Below, piece by piece: positions 39,906-51,047 of a DNA stretch of 64,000 bases. The position numbers and the translations under genes are program-made. The notes beneath the pieces were generated by a model that saw nothing but the letters and a program-made list of their open reading frames with translations, ran no database searches and had not been told where the DNA came from. This DNA comes from Pseudomonas sp. TH10 (GTDB lineage Bacteria > Pseudomonadota > Gammaproteobacteria > Pseudomonadales > Pseudomonadaceae), in the NCBI RefSeq assembly GCF_016651255.1, contig NZ_JAEKEG010000098.1, forward strand, positions 1 to 64,000, in the 5' to 3' direction. How positions within the stretch are numbered: the stretch's first letter is position 1; each line of letters begins with the position of its first letter.

Positions 39906-41069
39906 GTGATTGACGGGCAACCGCTCGCCTGCTTTCAGCCTTTCATCGATACCGCGACTGGACGCATAGCCGGCGTCGAAGCATTGGGCCGTCTGCGCCA
40001 GGCCGATGGTCAATTGAGCTCGGTCGGGCCGCTGTTCGCCGACCCTCGGCCCCCGGCAATCGCCTTGCGCCGCCTCGACCGGCAGATCCGCGACAACGCC
40101 TTGAGCCGTCTGCATGAAGCGCCAGCGGACTGGTTTCTCAGCCTGAACATGTCGCCACGCTGGATCAGCCGTCTTCGCGCCGATCAGGCCTTGCCCAGCC
40201 TCAAGCAACTGGCGCGGCACGGTGTCGATCCGCAGCGTATCGTTTTCGAGATCACCGAACTGGGCGGCAACAGCCAGCGCTTGGCTGAAGTGGTCGCGCG
40301 CTACCGCGAGGCCGGGGCAAGAATCGCTATCGACGACTTTGGCGCCGGCTACTCGCAACTCGATCGGGTACTCGCGCTGCAGCCAGACATCCTCAAACTC
40401 GACATGCGCCTTTTTCAGGCGGCAGCCCTCGGCGGGCCGAGCAGCGACGTGGTCAAGGCGCTGGCGCTGATGGCCGAGAAAACCGGGTGCTGGATCATCG
40501 CCGAAGGCGTCGAGACCGAAGCACAATTGAATTACGCTCTGGAGTGCGGCGCGCGTTACGTGCAGGGTTTTCTGTTTGCACGGGCGCAGGAAGCCTTCTT
40601 TCCTACCGATGCGTTTGTGCAGCGCTTCGCCGAACTGCGCCAGCGCTATGTGCGGCAAAAGCTCGCTGAACGTGGCCGATTGATGCAAATGCGCCAGCAG
40701 CTCAGCGAATTAATGGCGATTCTGCAAGCCTGGGCTCAAGCCCATGCACCTTTGAGTGCGCTGCCGAAACTGGAAGCTTTTCCCTGGTTGCTGCGGTTCT
40801 ACCAGTGCGATCGCCACGGCACGCAACTGACCCCGAACCTGGAATGGCGCCACAACGGCTGGGTCGCCGACAACCGCTATTTGGGGCACAACTGGTCGTG
40901 GCGCCCGTACTTCTATCATCTGCTCGCCGAAGGCTGGGAGGAGCGGCGCCTGACCCTGTCCAACACTTACCGTGATGCCACCAGCAACCAGTACTGCCTG
41001 ACGGCCGGACAATTTTTCGACAACGGTGAACGCCTGCTGCTGATCGATATTGATGCGGCGGGGTTGTAG
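39906..41069 (+). CDS. EAL-domain c-di-GMP phosphodiesterase with C-terminal Cache-like domain
   Basis: 387 residues. The EAL domain (1-245) keeps the catalytic set: EALGR, Asn in LSLNMSPRW, Glu in FEITE, the metal-binding IDDFGAGYS, Lys in ILKLDM, Glu in AEGVET and QGFLFA. It should hydrolyse c-di-GMP to pGpG. The C-terminal part (about 290-387; [36 protein letters not shown]) resembles a small Cache sensor, but no membrane helix is present, so it is likely cytoplasmic. GTG start behind AAGGAGG. Ten kilobases downstream lies an HD-GYP gene, so c-di-GMP control is a theme here. Confidence 0.88.
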   Translation: MIDGQPLACFQPFIDTATGRIAGVEALGRLRQADGQLSSVGPLFADPRPPAIALRRLDRQIRDNALSRLHEAPADWFLSLNMSPRWISRLRADQALPSLKQLARHGVDPQRIVFEITELGGNSQRLAEVVARYREAGARIAIDDFGAGYSQLDRVLALQPDILKLDMRLFQAAALGGPSSDVVKALALMAEKTGCWIIAEGVETEAQLNYALECGARYVQGFLFARAQEAFFPTDAFVQRFAELRQRYVRQKLAERGRLMQMRQQLSELMAILQAWAQAHAPLSALPKLEAFPWLLRFYQCDRHGTQLTPNLEWRHNGWVADNRYLGHNWSWRPYFYHLLAEGWEERRLTLSNTYRDATSNQYCLTAGQFFDNGERLLLIDIDAAGL

Positions 41070-41137
41070 TTCCGCTTGCAGGCGCAGAGCTGAACCCGGA
41101 AGCTAGGGCATCAGTCACCAGACGGAGAGAATCAGCC

Positions 41138-42466
41138 TTGGATTGGCCTACCCTGCTCAACCGCGAACGCCTCGGAAAACCGCTGCACAGCCCGCAAGAA
41201 CTCGGCCGCAGCCCTTTTCACAAAGACCATGACCGCATCATTTTCTCCGGCGCCTTCCGCCGTCTGGGGCGCAAGACCCAGGTTCACCCGGTCACCAGCA
41301 ACGACCACATTCACACGCGCCTGACCCACTCGCTGGAAGTCAGTTGCGTAGGCCGCTCGCTGGGCATGCGCGTCGGCGAAACCTTGCGCAGTGCCTTGCC
41401 CGAATGGTGCGACCCGGCCGATCTGGGCATGGTCGTGCAATCGGCCTGCCTGGCCCACGACATCGGTAATCCACCGTTTGGTCATTCCGGCGAAGACGCG
41501 ATTCGCCATTGGTTTCAACAGGCTGCCGGGCGCGGCTGGCTGGATGGCATGAGCGAAGCCGAACGCGGCGATTTCCTCAACTTCGAAGGCAACGCCCAGG
41601 GTTTCCGCGTACTCACACAGCTTGAGTACCATCAGTTCGATGGCGGTACGCGGCTGACCTACGCCACCCTCGGCACCTATCTCAAGTACCCATGGACGGC
41701 GCGCCACGCCGATTCGCTGGGCTACAAGAAACACAAATTCGGCTGCTATCAGAGCGAACTGCCGTTGCTCGAGCAGATCGCCCATAAACTCGGCCTGCCG
41801 CAAATCGAAGACCAACGCTGGGCACGCCATCCGCTGGTGTACCTGATGGAGGCTGCCGACGACATCTGCTATGCACTGATCGACCTCGAAGACGGCCTCG
41901 AAATGGAGCTGCTGGAGTACGCCGAAGTCGAATCGCTGCTGCTGGGCCTGGTCGGTGACGATCTGCCTGAAACCTATCGCCAGCTAGGCCCGTCGGATTC
42001 GCGGCGGCGCAAATTGGCGATCCTGCGCGGCAAAGCCATCGAACACTTGACCAACGCCGCCGCGCGGGCGTTTGTCGAGCAGCAGGACGCACTTCTGGCC
42101 GGCATGCTGCCCGGCGATCTGGTGGAGCACATGCACGGTCCGGCAAAACGCTGCGTGCTGAATGCCAAGGACATGGCGCGTAAAAAGATCTTCCAGGACA
42201 AACGCAAGACCCTGCATGAGATCGGGGCCTACACGACCCTGGAGATCCTGCTGAATGCCTTCTGCGGTGCGGCGCTGGAACAGCACGACGGTCGAACGCC
42301 GTCCTTCAAGAGCCGGCGCATCCTGGATTTGCTTGGCAACAATGCACCCGACCCTCGCGGCCCGTTGCATACGTCATTCTTGCGCATGATCGACTTCATC
42401 GCCGGCATGACCGACAGCTACGCCAGCGAAATGGCCCTGGAGATGACCGGTCGTTCCAGCCACTGA
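41138..42466 (+). CDS. dgt: dGTP triphosphohydrolase (Dgt-like HD hydrolase)
   Basis: 442 residues. HD-domain dNTPase that removes triphosphate from dGTP. Motifs: [34 protein letters not shown] (His), [15 protein letters not shown] (HD pair) and [16 protein letters not shown] (final metal Asp). The length matches the long type of bacterial Dgt-like proteins. TTG start at 41138 with GGAGAG upstream. Its neighbours are signalling genes, so no operon partner is suggested. Confidence 0.9.
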   Translation: MDWPTLLNRERLGKPLHSPQELGRSPFHKDHDRIIFSGAFRRLGRKTQVHPVTSNDHIHTRLTHSLEVSCVGRSLGMRVGETLRSALPEWCDPADLGMVVQSACLAHDIGNPPFGHSGEDAIRHWFQQAAGRGWLDGMSEAERGDFLNFEGNAQGFRVLTQLEYHQFDGGTRLTYATLGTYLKYPWTARHADSLGYKKHKFGCYQSELPLLEQIAHKLGLPQIEDQRWARHPLVYLMEAADDICYALIDLEDGLEMELLEYAEVESLLLGLVGDDLPETYRQLGPSDSRRRKLAILRGKAIEHLTNAAARAFVEQQDALLAGMLPGDLVEHMHGPAKRCVLNAKDMARKKIFQDKRKTLHEIGAYTTLEILLNAFCGAALEQHDGRTPSFKSRRILDLLGNNAPDPRGPLHTSFLRMIDFIAGMTDSYASEMALEMTGRSSH

Positions 42467-42648
42467 CCGACACCTGCTGATCGCCCATTACGCCCCTGCG
42501 TGTGGCCGATCAGCCCTGAATAGCGCTGAAACACTCAAAGCCTGACGAATCGTCCTACAGCGCATGTCGCGCCGGCTGATCGATTGCTCCCTCCTCTTCG
42601 CGAAATAATCACCCTCCGTCAGCTCGACGGCTCAGTGTGAGTATCCCG

Positions 42649-43038
42649 ATGAAAGAAGCAGACTTGCGCATCCTTCTGGTTGAAGATCACGACTTCCAAC
42701 TTCGAGCAACTCAAATCCTGCTCCAAAGCTACGGTTTCGAACACATCACCACGGCCGGCAGTGCCGAGGTCGCCCTGCAAAGGATGCGCGAGACGCCTAT
42801 ACCCTACGACGTCCTGTTGTGTGACCAATGCTTGCCCGACTTGCGCGGCTTGCAACTGATCGAAGTGGCAACGCACATGGGAATGATCAAGCGCGCGATA
42901 CTGCTCAGTAGCCTGACAGCAGTGGAACTGGACGAACTTGCACAGTCGGCGATCAGACTGGGATTACCGCTGTCAGGTTTTCTGATAAAGCCTCTGAAAC
43001 ATCTGGAACTTATAACGCTATTGACTTCAGCCAAGTAA
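42649..43038 (+). CDS. Stand-alone response-regulator receiver
   Basis: 129 residues, a receiver domain only: acidic pair in ILLVEDHDF, phosphoacceptor Asp in VLLCDQCLPDLRG, the switch Ser in AILLSSLTA and Lys in FLIKPLKH. There is no output domain, so it probably acts by protein contact, as in CheY-like or phosphorelay partners. It precedes a LuxR-type regulator and an unorthodox sensor kinase, with which it may share a phosphorelay. The start may be ATG 42649 or GTG 42637; neither has a strong ribosome site. Confidence 0.8.
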   Translation: MKEADLRILLVEDHDFQLRATQILLQSYGFEHITTAGSAEVALQRMRETPIPYDVLLCDQCLPDLRGLQLIEVATHMGMIKRAILLSSLTAVELDELAQSAIRLGLPLSGFLIKPLKHLELITLLTSAK

Positions 43039-43289
43039 TTAACGCCAAAATCTCGCAAACTTAAACTCAGTAAATCGCTCTGGAGCTTGTTTTTTTAAAC
43101 TTATCAGCACCCGCTTGAAACCTTGAAACTTTTAAATATCCAATACAATCACTAATTAGAACGTAGTACTTTTCCTGCTCTGCTGTAGGAATCATCTGAT
43201 ATTAAGGATAGAGGTAGGCCTGTTCATGCGATAGCGGAACCTTCTGAGCTAAGGTGCGCGCTTTATTCGTGCTTGTATGGGATTTGATT

Positions 43290-43916
43290 ATGAACTCCGT
43301 TTTTATCGTCGACGATCACCCGGTCATCCGTCTTGCTGTTCGAATGCTGCTGGAACATGAAGGCTACAAGGTCGTCGGCGAAACCGATAATGGGGTCGAT
43401 GCCATGCAAATGGTGCGCGAGTGCATGCCGGACCTGATCATTCTCGACATCAGCATTCCCAAGCTCGACGGCCTGGAAGTCCTTGCGCGGTTCAACGCCA
43501 TGGGCTCTTCATTGAAAACCCTGGTGCTCACCGCGCAATGCCCGACTCTGTTCGGTATTCGCTGCATGCAGTCCGGCGCATCGGGATATGTCTGTAAACA
43601 AGAAGACTTGAGCGAACTGGTCAGCGCAATCAAAGCGGTACTTTCCGGTTATAACTACTTCCCCAGTCAGGCTTTGAATCCGGTTCGCACTGATGATATT
43701 CGTTACGCTGAACTGGAACTGTTCAAGTCCGTCAATGATCGTGAACTTATGGTGTTGCAATTATTTGCCCAAGGGCGCACCAATAAAGAAATAGCCAAGG
43801 GCATGTTTCTGAGTAACAAGACCGTCAGCACCTACAAGAAACGTCTGATGCAAAAACTCAAGGCCAAATCCCTTGTAGAACTTATAGAGATGGCCAAACG
43901 TAACGCACTCGTGTGA
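43290..43916 (+). CDS. BvgA/RocA-like LuxR-family response regulator
   Basis: 208 residues: receiver (FIVDDHPVIRLAVRMLLEHE, phosphoacceptor Asp in LIILDISIPKLDG) and a C-terminal LuxR-type helix-turn-helix (NDRELMVLQLFAQGRTNKEI, NKTVSTYKKRLMQKL). The pattern is that of regulators paired with BvgS-type kinases, and such a kinase follows nine bases after its stop. In P. aeruginosa the homologous RocA1/RocS1 pair controls fimbriae and biofilm; the same target here is inference. The leader upstream (43039-43289) is A+T-rich, unlike the flanking genes. Confidence 0.85.
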   Translation: MNSVFIVDDHPVIRLAVRMLLEHEGYKVVGETDNGVDAMQMVRECMPDLIILDISIPKLDGLEVLARFNAMGSSLKTLVLTAQCPTLFGIRCMQSGASGYVCKQEDLSELVSAIKAVLSGYNYFPSQALNPVRTDDIRYAELELFKSVNDRELMVLQLFAQGRTNKEIAKGMFLSNKTVSTYKKRLMQKLKAKSLVELIEMAKRNALV

Positions 43917-43924
43917 GAGCCAGC

Positions 43925-46900
43925 ATGCCCAGTCGCGCCAAGGAATACCTGATGCTGATGACCGTAGCTCTTTTCCCGAGCAGTTCGGTACAGGCCGCGC
44001 CGATCGAAAGTCAAAGCTACTCCTTGCTCAGTCGGGCCACGGCCGCACAACATGAGGTGCCATTGGATCGACCGCAACGACTCTGGATACTGAACAGGTC
44101 TGAGCTGGTCCTGGGCACCTCTGCTCCCGATTATCCGCCCTTCGACATGACAGTCAGCGGTCGTGATTACGAGGGTCTGACCGCTGACTATGCAGGTCTT
44201 CTCGGCGCGACCACCGGTTTACCGATCAAGGTCAGGCGGTTCTCCACCCGGGACGACGCCATCGAGGCGCTGGAGAATGGCGAAGTCGATTTGCTGGGTA
44301 CGTCCAACGGCTTCGAAGCCGAACATCCGGACATCCTGCTGTCCGCCCCCTATGCCGTTGATCAACCGGTGCTGGTCACGCGCGAGGAAGAAACCCGATC
44401 CCTGACCGATGGGCTGAGGGGTTTGCGAATGAGCATGGTCTATCACTATCTGCCGCTGGGGGAAGTAAAGAGGCTATACCCCAATGCGGTTATCACGCCC
44501 TACCCCTCCTACCAGAATGCGATCAATGCAGTGGCCTTCGATCAGGCCGATGTTTTTCTCGGCGACACGATTTCAACTCACTACATGATAAACAAGGGCT
44601 ACCTGAACAACATCCGCATGGCGAGCTTCGGCAAACATGAAGCGCATGGCTTCAGTTTTGCGGTGCATAAAGACAATCCGCAATTGCTGGGCATCATCGA
44701 TTCGATGCTGGCCGCCCTCCCAACCAGTGAAAAAGACAACATCGGCAAACGCTGGGGCGCCGGCGGTGACATCCTGATCAGCGATCACAACCTGCAGTTC
44801 ACCGATCGCGAAAAGCGCTGGATGGCAGCCCATCCGGTGGTTCGCGTAATTGTGAACGAAGCCTATGCACCGCTGACGTTTTTCGACCGCGACGGCAACT
44901 TTCGTGGCGTCACGGCCGACCTGCTGGAATTGATCAGGCTGCGCACCGGCTTGCGCTTCGATATTCAGCGCAGCCGCAATGATGGCGAGATGATCGAACG
45001 CGTCGCTGACAAGCAGGCTGACATGATCACCGCCCTGCTCCCCAGTACCCAACGTGAATCTACCCTTAATTTCACACGGCCCTACCTGCAGAACTCGTTT
45101 GTCTTGCTCACGCGAAAACTGGCCGGTAGCCCGACCAATCTCGAACAGATGCAGGGCAAGCGCCTGACCATCGCACAGGGCAATCCGATGGTGGATTATC
45201 TGCGTCGCGAATTCCCGCAAATCAAACTGATCGAAACACCCGATACCTTCAGCGCCGTGGAAATGCTGTCCGATGGGCGCGCCGACGCTGCGGTCAACTC
45301 ACTGGTCATCGCCAACTATTTCATGTCCGCGCGGATTTTCGGCCGCGATCTGCAGATCGGCACCACAATCGGCACTCAGCAGGCCGCGTTTTCTCTGGCG
45401 ACCGCCCGGGACTCCAGGGAACTGAACTCGATTCTCGACAAGGCGTTGCTGAGCATCGCACCGGACGAACTGGGGGTAATCAACAGTCGCTGGCGCGGCT
45501 ACTCGGCTTCAGCGCAGGACTCATGGCAGGACTACCGCCGCATTTTTTACCAGATCGTTATCACTGCCGGCATCCTGCTGCTGATTTCATTCACCTGGAA
45601 CGCTTACCTGCGCCGGGAGATCAAACAGCGCCAGGCCGCAGAGCGTGCGCTGAGTGATCAATACGAATTCATGCGATCGCTGGTCAATGGCACGCCGCAT
45701 CCCATGTATGTCCGCGACCGCCAGGGGTTGCTGCAAAGCTGTAACGACAGCTATCTCGAAACATTCAACGCCAAACGCGAGGACGTCATCGGTAAAAGCG
45801 TGATGCCGGGCAACATGAGCAACGCATTCGAGGCCCGGGAATATCAGGCCGACTATCAGCGCGTAGTGGCAGAAGGCATCCCGCTGGTGCTCGACCGGGA
45901 TTTGCACATCGGCGGACGCAGGCTGACCATTTATCACTGGGTACTGCCCTATCGTGATTCGCGCGGCATGGTCCAGGGCATCATCGGCGGCTGGATCGAC
46001 ATCAGTGACCGGCGCCAATTGTTCGAAGAACTGCGGCGTGCCAAGGAACGCGCCGATGAAGCCAACCGCGCCAAAAGCACTTTCCTGGCGACCATGAGCC
46101 ATGAAATCCGCACGCCGATGAACGCGGTGATCGGCATGCTCGAGTTGACGCTCAAACGAATCGAGCAGAATCACCCGGATCGGCCCGCGATCGACGTTGC
46201 CTATAACTCGGCGCGGGACCTGCTGGAGCTCATCGGTGACATTCTGGACATTGCGCGGGTCGAATCCGGCCGCCTGGAATTGAACCCGGAACGGGTCAAT
46301 CTCCGTGAAGTCGTCGCGTCGGTGGTCAATATCTTCGAGGGCCTCGCGCGGCAGAAAAACTCGAGCTACTGCTGGAGTTTCAATGCGACGACCCCGCCAT
46401 TGACGTGCTGCTGGACCCTGTGCGGTTCAAGCAGGTGCTGTCCAACCTGATCAGTAACGCCATCAAGTTCACCCCCAGGGCCATGTCCGGATCGCCGTCG
46501 ACCTGAGCCCCACCGGGCCGGACGCAGTGCAGATGCATCTGAGCGTTGAGGACAGCGGCATCGGTATCAGTGAAGACGATCAGAGTCGGCTGTTCGCCCC
46601 TTTCGTCCAGGCAGACAACGGTGCCAAAGCGGGCCGTGGCGGAGCAGGCCTGGGGCTGATGATCAGTCGCAGCCTGTGCAAGTTGATGGGCGGCAGCCTG
46701 CAACTGAGCAGTCACCCAGGTATCGGAACTCAAGTGCAGGTCTCACTGCACCTGCCAGCTCTGGCGCAGCAACAGGCGGCATTGACCATTGAACAGGCAC
46801 CCCAGCCGCCCAGGACAGTGCTGAAAGTCCTGGTGGTCGATGACCACCCTGCCAACCGGCTGCTCATGTGCCAGCAACTGGAGTTTCTTGGTCATGTGTC

Positions 46901-47563
46901 CCGGGTTGCGGAGGATGGCGCGGCGGCGTTCAGACTTTGGCAGACCGAGGCGTTCGACCTGGTAATCGCCGACTGCAACATGCCGGTCATGAACGGGTAT
47001 GAACTGGTTGGCGCCATTCGCGGCGAGGAGCAACGCCTGCAGCGCCCGCCCACTGTCGTTTTGGGTTTCACTGCCAATGCCCAGCCGGAAGAGATCGCCC
47101 GCTGCAAAGAAGCCGGCATGGATGACTGCCTGTTCAAGCCGCTCACCCTGAACGCATTGAGCCACTGGATTGAAAGCCTCAATCCCGAGGCGCAGTCCCC
47201 GGCATTCAACCTTGCGGGGCTGCAGCAACTGACGGGAGGAAACCCGGCGCTGGACCTGCGATTACTCAACGAACTGCTCAAAAGCAATCGTCTGGACCGC
47301 CAGGAGTTATTGGCGGTGCCCAGCACCGCTGAGCCACAGGCATTTTTGGATATTGCCCACAAAATCAAGGGCGCAGCGCGGATCATCCAGGCCTCGAGCC
47401 TCATCGACAGCTGTGAATCACTGGAGGCAGCCTGCCAGGGTGGGTTGGACGCGCAGGCCCTATCCGACTGCACCCAGGCGATGGCACGCGACATGGTGCA
47501 ACTGGAACTGGCTCTTTTGCAGCAAATATGCGAGCACGAGCGCAGCACAACGGGGAGCCTTAA
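43925..47563 (+). CDS. BvgS/RocS-like unorthodox sensor kinase (frame broken by indels)
   Basis: About 1213 residues after repair. Order: signal peptide (cleavage near SSSVQA), two periplasmic family-3 binding domains (about 55-285 and 300-535), membrane segment (about 545-565, IVITAGILLLISFTWNAYL), PAS (about 590-700), HisKA with His in LATMSHEIRTPMNAVIG, HATPase (EDSGIGISEDD, GGAGLGLMISRS), receiver (Asp in LVIADCNMPVMNGYE) and a C-terminal Hpt (His in FLDIAHKIKGAARI). The HATPase region is split by missing bases in an A run (46354-46358) and a C run (46472-46476). The end at 47563 assumes one missing G in 47552-47555; without it the frame runs into the next gene. Confidence 0.85.
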
Positions 47564-47612
47564 CTATGCTTGGGCGCTAAGCAGTGAGTTAAATCCCATG
47601 GAGAACACTGCA

Positions 47613-50565
47613 ATGCCCAGCCCACTGCGCCCGGATCCGCGGCGTTTGCCGTTGCATATCCATATCAGCGTCATGTTCACCTTGCTGTTGCTGCTGACCG
47701 GCGTAGTGCTGGGGATCTTCAACTATCGACAGACCACCCAGATCATATTGTCGAGCAGTGAAAAGCTCTTCGAACAAATCGAGCAGGACGTGCGGCTTGA
47801 CCTGCACGCCACCTACCAACCCATTCGTCATCTGTTGAGCCTGCTGGCGGACTACCCGGCCACCCAGGCCACAGACCTCGAGCAGCGGCTGGCTTTGCTC
47901 AAGCCTTTGAGCCAGGCGCTTACGGACAATCCAGAACCTGGCATCGCTGTATCTGGGTTATGGCAACGGCGATTTCTTCATGGTGCGGCCCCTGCGCACC
48001 GCGGCACTCGAAAGCGCGCACCCAGGCGCCGGATGCCGCCGCATTCCAGGTCTGGAGCATCGAGCGCGACCGCAGCGACGGCCAGGTCACGTCGCAATCA
48101 CTGTTCTTTGACCGCGACCTGATGCTCCTCGGCCGTCTCGACCACCCCGAGCGAAGACTACGATCCGCGGACTCGCGCCTGGTTTTCCAGCGCTCGTCAG
48201 CGAGCAGGAACAGATCACCACAGAGCCTCTATGTGTTCTTCTCCACCCACAATGTGGGCACCACACTGGCCCGACGCAGTGGCGAACAGGCAGTCATGGG
48301 CGCCGATCTGACGTTGGCCGAACTATCAGCCACCCTGGCCAAACACGTCGTGACCCCGGCAACCGAAATCGTGCTGTTCGACGCCCAGGGCAATGCCATT
48401 GCCTATCCCGACAGTAGCAGGCTCATTGTTGACGACCAGAGCGCCCGCTTGATCAAGGCGGCCGATTTAAGCCCGGGACTCGGCGCGCTGCTGAACAACC
48501 AGGCGGCGGGCAATCGGCTGGAGGCCGGTGGTCGACGCTGGATTGTGGCCCAAAGCAGCATCCAGGAAGGTGGTCCCCAGGGATTGCACCTGGCTTTGCT
48601 CGTTCCCGAGGATGAACTGCTCGTCGATGCGTACCGCCTGCGCTGGCAAGGTGCGCTGGTGACCTTGGCGACGTTGCTGTTGTGCCTGCCGCTGGGATGG
48701 CTGACCTCCCGAATACTGGTCCGGCCCCTGCGCGCGCTGGTTCAGGAAGCTGACGCTATTCGCAGTTTCGACTTCAACTCCCCACCCATCAGGCGTTCAC
48801 CGGTACTTGAAGTGGACCAGTTGGGCGTGTCGATGGCGCGCATGAAAGACACCTTGGCCAGTTTCTTCCAGATCACCGACAGCCTCAGCGCCGAGACCCG
48901 CTTTGGCCCGCTGCTGGAGCGCGTACTGTTTGAAACGGTAAATATCGGCCAGGCCCAGGCCGGCCTGATCTACTTACGGGAAAATGACGGTGACCGCTTC
49001 GTTCCCCTCGGCCTGGTGATCGACGGCGCGTCCCAGGATTTGCCCGCATTCGACGTTCAGGCGCACGAGCCGAAGTCTGCGCAGAGTCCTGCCTGGCTTG
49101 GGCAACTGGTGGAAGTCGACACCATGGTGACCAGTCTGGGGTTCGAAGAGGCCGGGGATTGGCGCAAGGTGCTGCTGGCGTTGGAGTGCCCGCGGGTCCA
49201 CCTGATCGGCATTCGCCTGCGCAACCGGCATAACGAGACGGTGGGCCTGCTGGTACTGCTGCTGGCCGACAGCGGCCACCCGAGCGACCTGGAAAAACTG
49301 CGCCCGGATCGCATCGCCTTTCTGCAGGCGGTTTCCGGAGCGGCGGCGGTGAGCATCGAAAGCCAGCGCCTGCAAACCAAACAGAAACAATTGCTGGACT
49401 CGTTCATTCAACTGCTGGCCGGTGCAATCGACGCAAAAGCCCCTATACCGGCGGCCACTGCCAGCGGGTACCGGCGCTGACCCTGATGCTCGCCCAAGCC
49501 GCTGCCGCCAGCCAGGCGCCGGCTTTCAAAGGCTACCAGCCGACCGAAGACGAGTGGGAAGCCTTGCACATCGCGGCCTGGCTGCACGACTGCGGCAAGG
49601 TCACGACCCCGGAATACGTGGTCGATAAAGCCACCAAGCTTGAAACCCTGAATGACCGTATCCACGAAATCCGCACCCGTTTCGAAGTGCTCAAGCGCGA
49701 CGCCTGGATCGATTACTGGCAAGGCGTGGCTCAGGGCGCAGACGAGCAGCCGCTGGCTGACTTGCGAGAGGCTAGCCTTGCGGCGCTGGATGAAGACTTC
49801 GCCTTCATCGCCCGCTGCAACCTGGGCAGCGAAGCCATGGCTGAAGAGGATCTGCAGCGCCTGCGCAGCCTCGCGCAACGCACCTGGAGTCGTACCCTGG
49901 ACGATCGCCTGGGGGTTTCCTGGGAAGAGAACCGCCGTCAGGCGCGCACCCCGGCGCCGATCCTGCCGGTCAATGAACCCCTGCTGGCGGACAAACCCGA
50001 GCATCTGTTCGAGCGGGCAGAGAGTGAGCTTATTCCGGCGGAAAATCCCTGGGGCTTCAAGCTCGACGTGCCCCGCTACAAGTACAACCGGGGTGAGTTG
50101 TACAACCTGAGCATTGCCCGTGGCACGCTGACTCGTGAGGAGCGCTACATCATCAATCACCATATGGTGCAGACGATAATGATGCTCAGCCACCTGCCCT
50201 TCCCCGGCCATCTGGACAGCGTCGCGGAAATCGCCGGCGGCCATCACGAAAAAATGGACGGCAGCGGTTACCCGAAACGCCTGAAGCGCGAAGAAATGAG
50301 CCTGCCGGCGCGGATGATGGCGATTGCCGATATTTTCGAGGCACTGACGGCGGCCGATCGGCCGTACAAGAAGGCCAAGTCGCTCAGCGAAGCGCTGAAC
50401 ATCATGGCAACGATGAGCCACGAAGCGCACATCGATCCCGAGCTGTTCGCTTTGTTCATCAACGAAGGCGTGTACATGCAATACGCCCTGCGCTTTCTCG
50501 ATCCACAGCAGATTGATTCGGTGGATTCGGCCAGCCTGTTGCACAAGGCTGGCCTCACTGCGTGA
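47613..50565 (+). CDS. HD-GYP c-di-GMP phosphodiesterase with Cache, HAMP and GAF domains (many frame breaks)
   Basis: Membrane-anchored protein of about 980 residues. Hydrophobic helix near residue 20 (MFTLLLLLTGVVLGIFNY), periplasmic Cache-like domain, second helix near 48650-48700, HAMP (SRILVRPLRALVQEADAIR), GAF domain, then HD-GYP with the HD pair in IAAWLHDCGKVTTPEYV and the GYP signature in GGHHEKMDGSGYPKRL. It should cleave c-di-GMP. The reading frame steps at about 47930, 48020, 48145, 48200 and 48225, and again at the A run 49435-49438 where DAKAPI should read DAKSPYTGGH. Start ATG 47613 has GGAGA eight bases upstream. Confidence 0.8.
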
Positions 50566-51047
50566 TCAGCAGTCGGTCAGGCGCAGGAAAATCGCTGCCA
50601 GGTGCTCGATACCGGCCTGGTCAGCCGCGCCGAAACGCGCCAGCTTCGGGCTGTCGAGGTCGAGTACACCGATCAGGCGACCGTCCTTGACCAGAGGCAC
50701 CACCAACTCGCTGTTGGAGGCGCTGTCGCAGGCGATATGCCCGGCAAACGCATGAACATCCTCGACCCGCTGAGTCTGTAAAGTTGCCGCCGCAGCCCCG
50801 CACACCCACGACCGAACGGAATACGCACACAGGCGATCTGCCCCTGGAACGGGCCGAGTACCAGTTCCTCGTTGCGATTGAGGTAAAACCCGGCCCAGTT
50901 CAAATCATCGAGCTGGTTGAACAGGAACGCTGAAAACTGCGCAGCATTGGCGATGAAGTCGCGCTCGTCCGCCAGCAGCGATTCCAGTTGTGCGGCCAAC
51001 ATGCCATAGCCTTCGAGGCCCTGGCCGCTTTGTTGCAAATCAATCAT
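50566..51047 (-). CDS. Free methionine-(R)-sulfoxide reductase, GAF type (one frameshift)
   Basis: 160 residues after repair. A single GAF domain reduces free Met-R-sulfoxide using catalytic cysteines: the family block is WAGFYLNRNEELVLGPFQG, IACVRIPFGRGVCGAAA, HIACDSASNSELVVPLV and LIGVLDLDSPKLARF, containing three conserved cysteines (ACVR, GVCG, ACDS). One base is missing in the C run 50805-50807 (plus strand), turning GRGVCG into GRGCAG. It starts by a four-base overlap with the end of the upstream ATPase gene. Confidence 0.88.
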
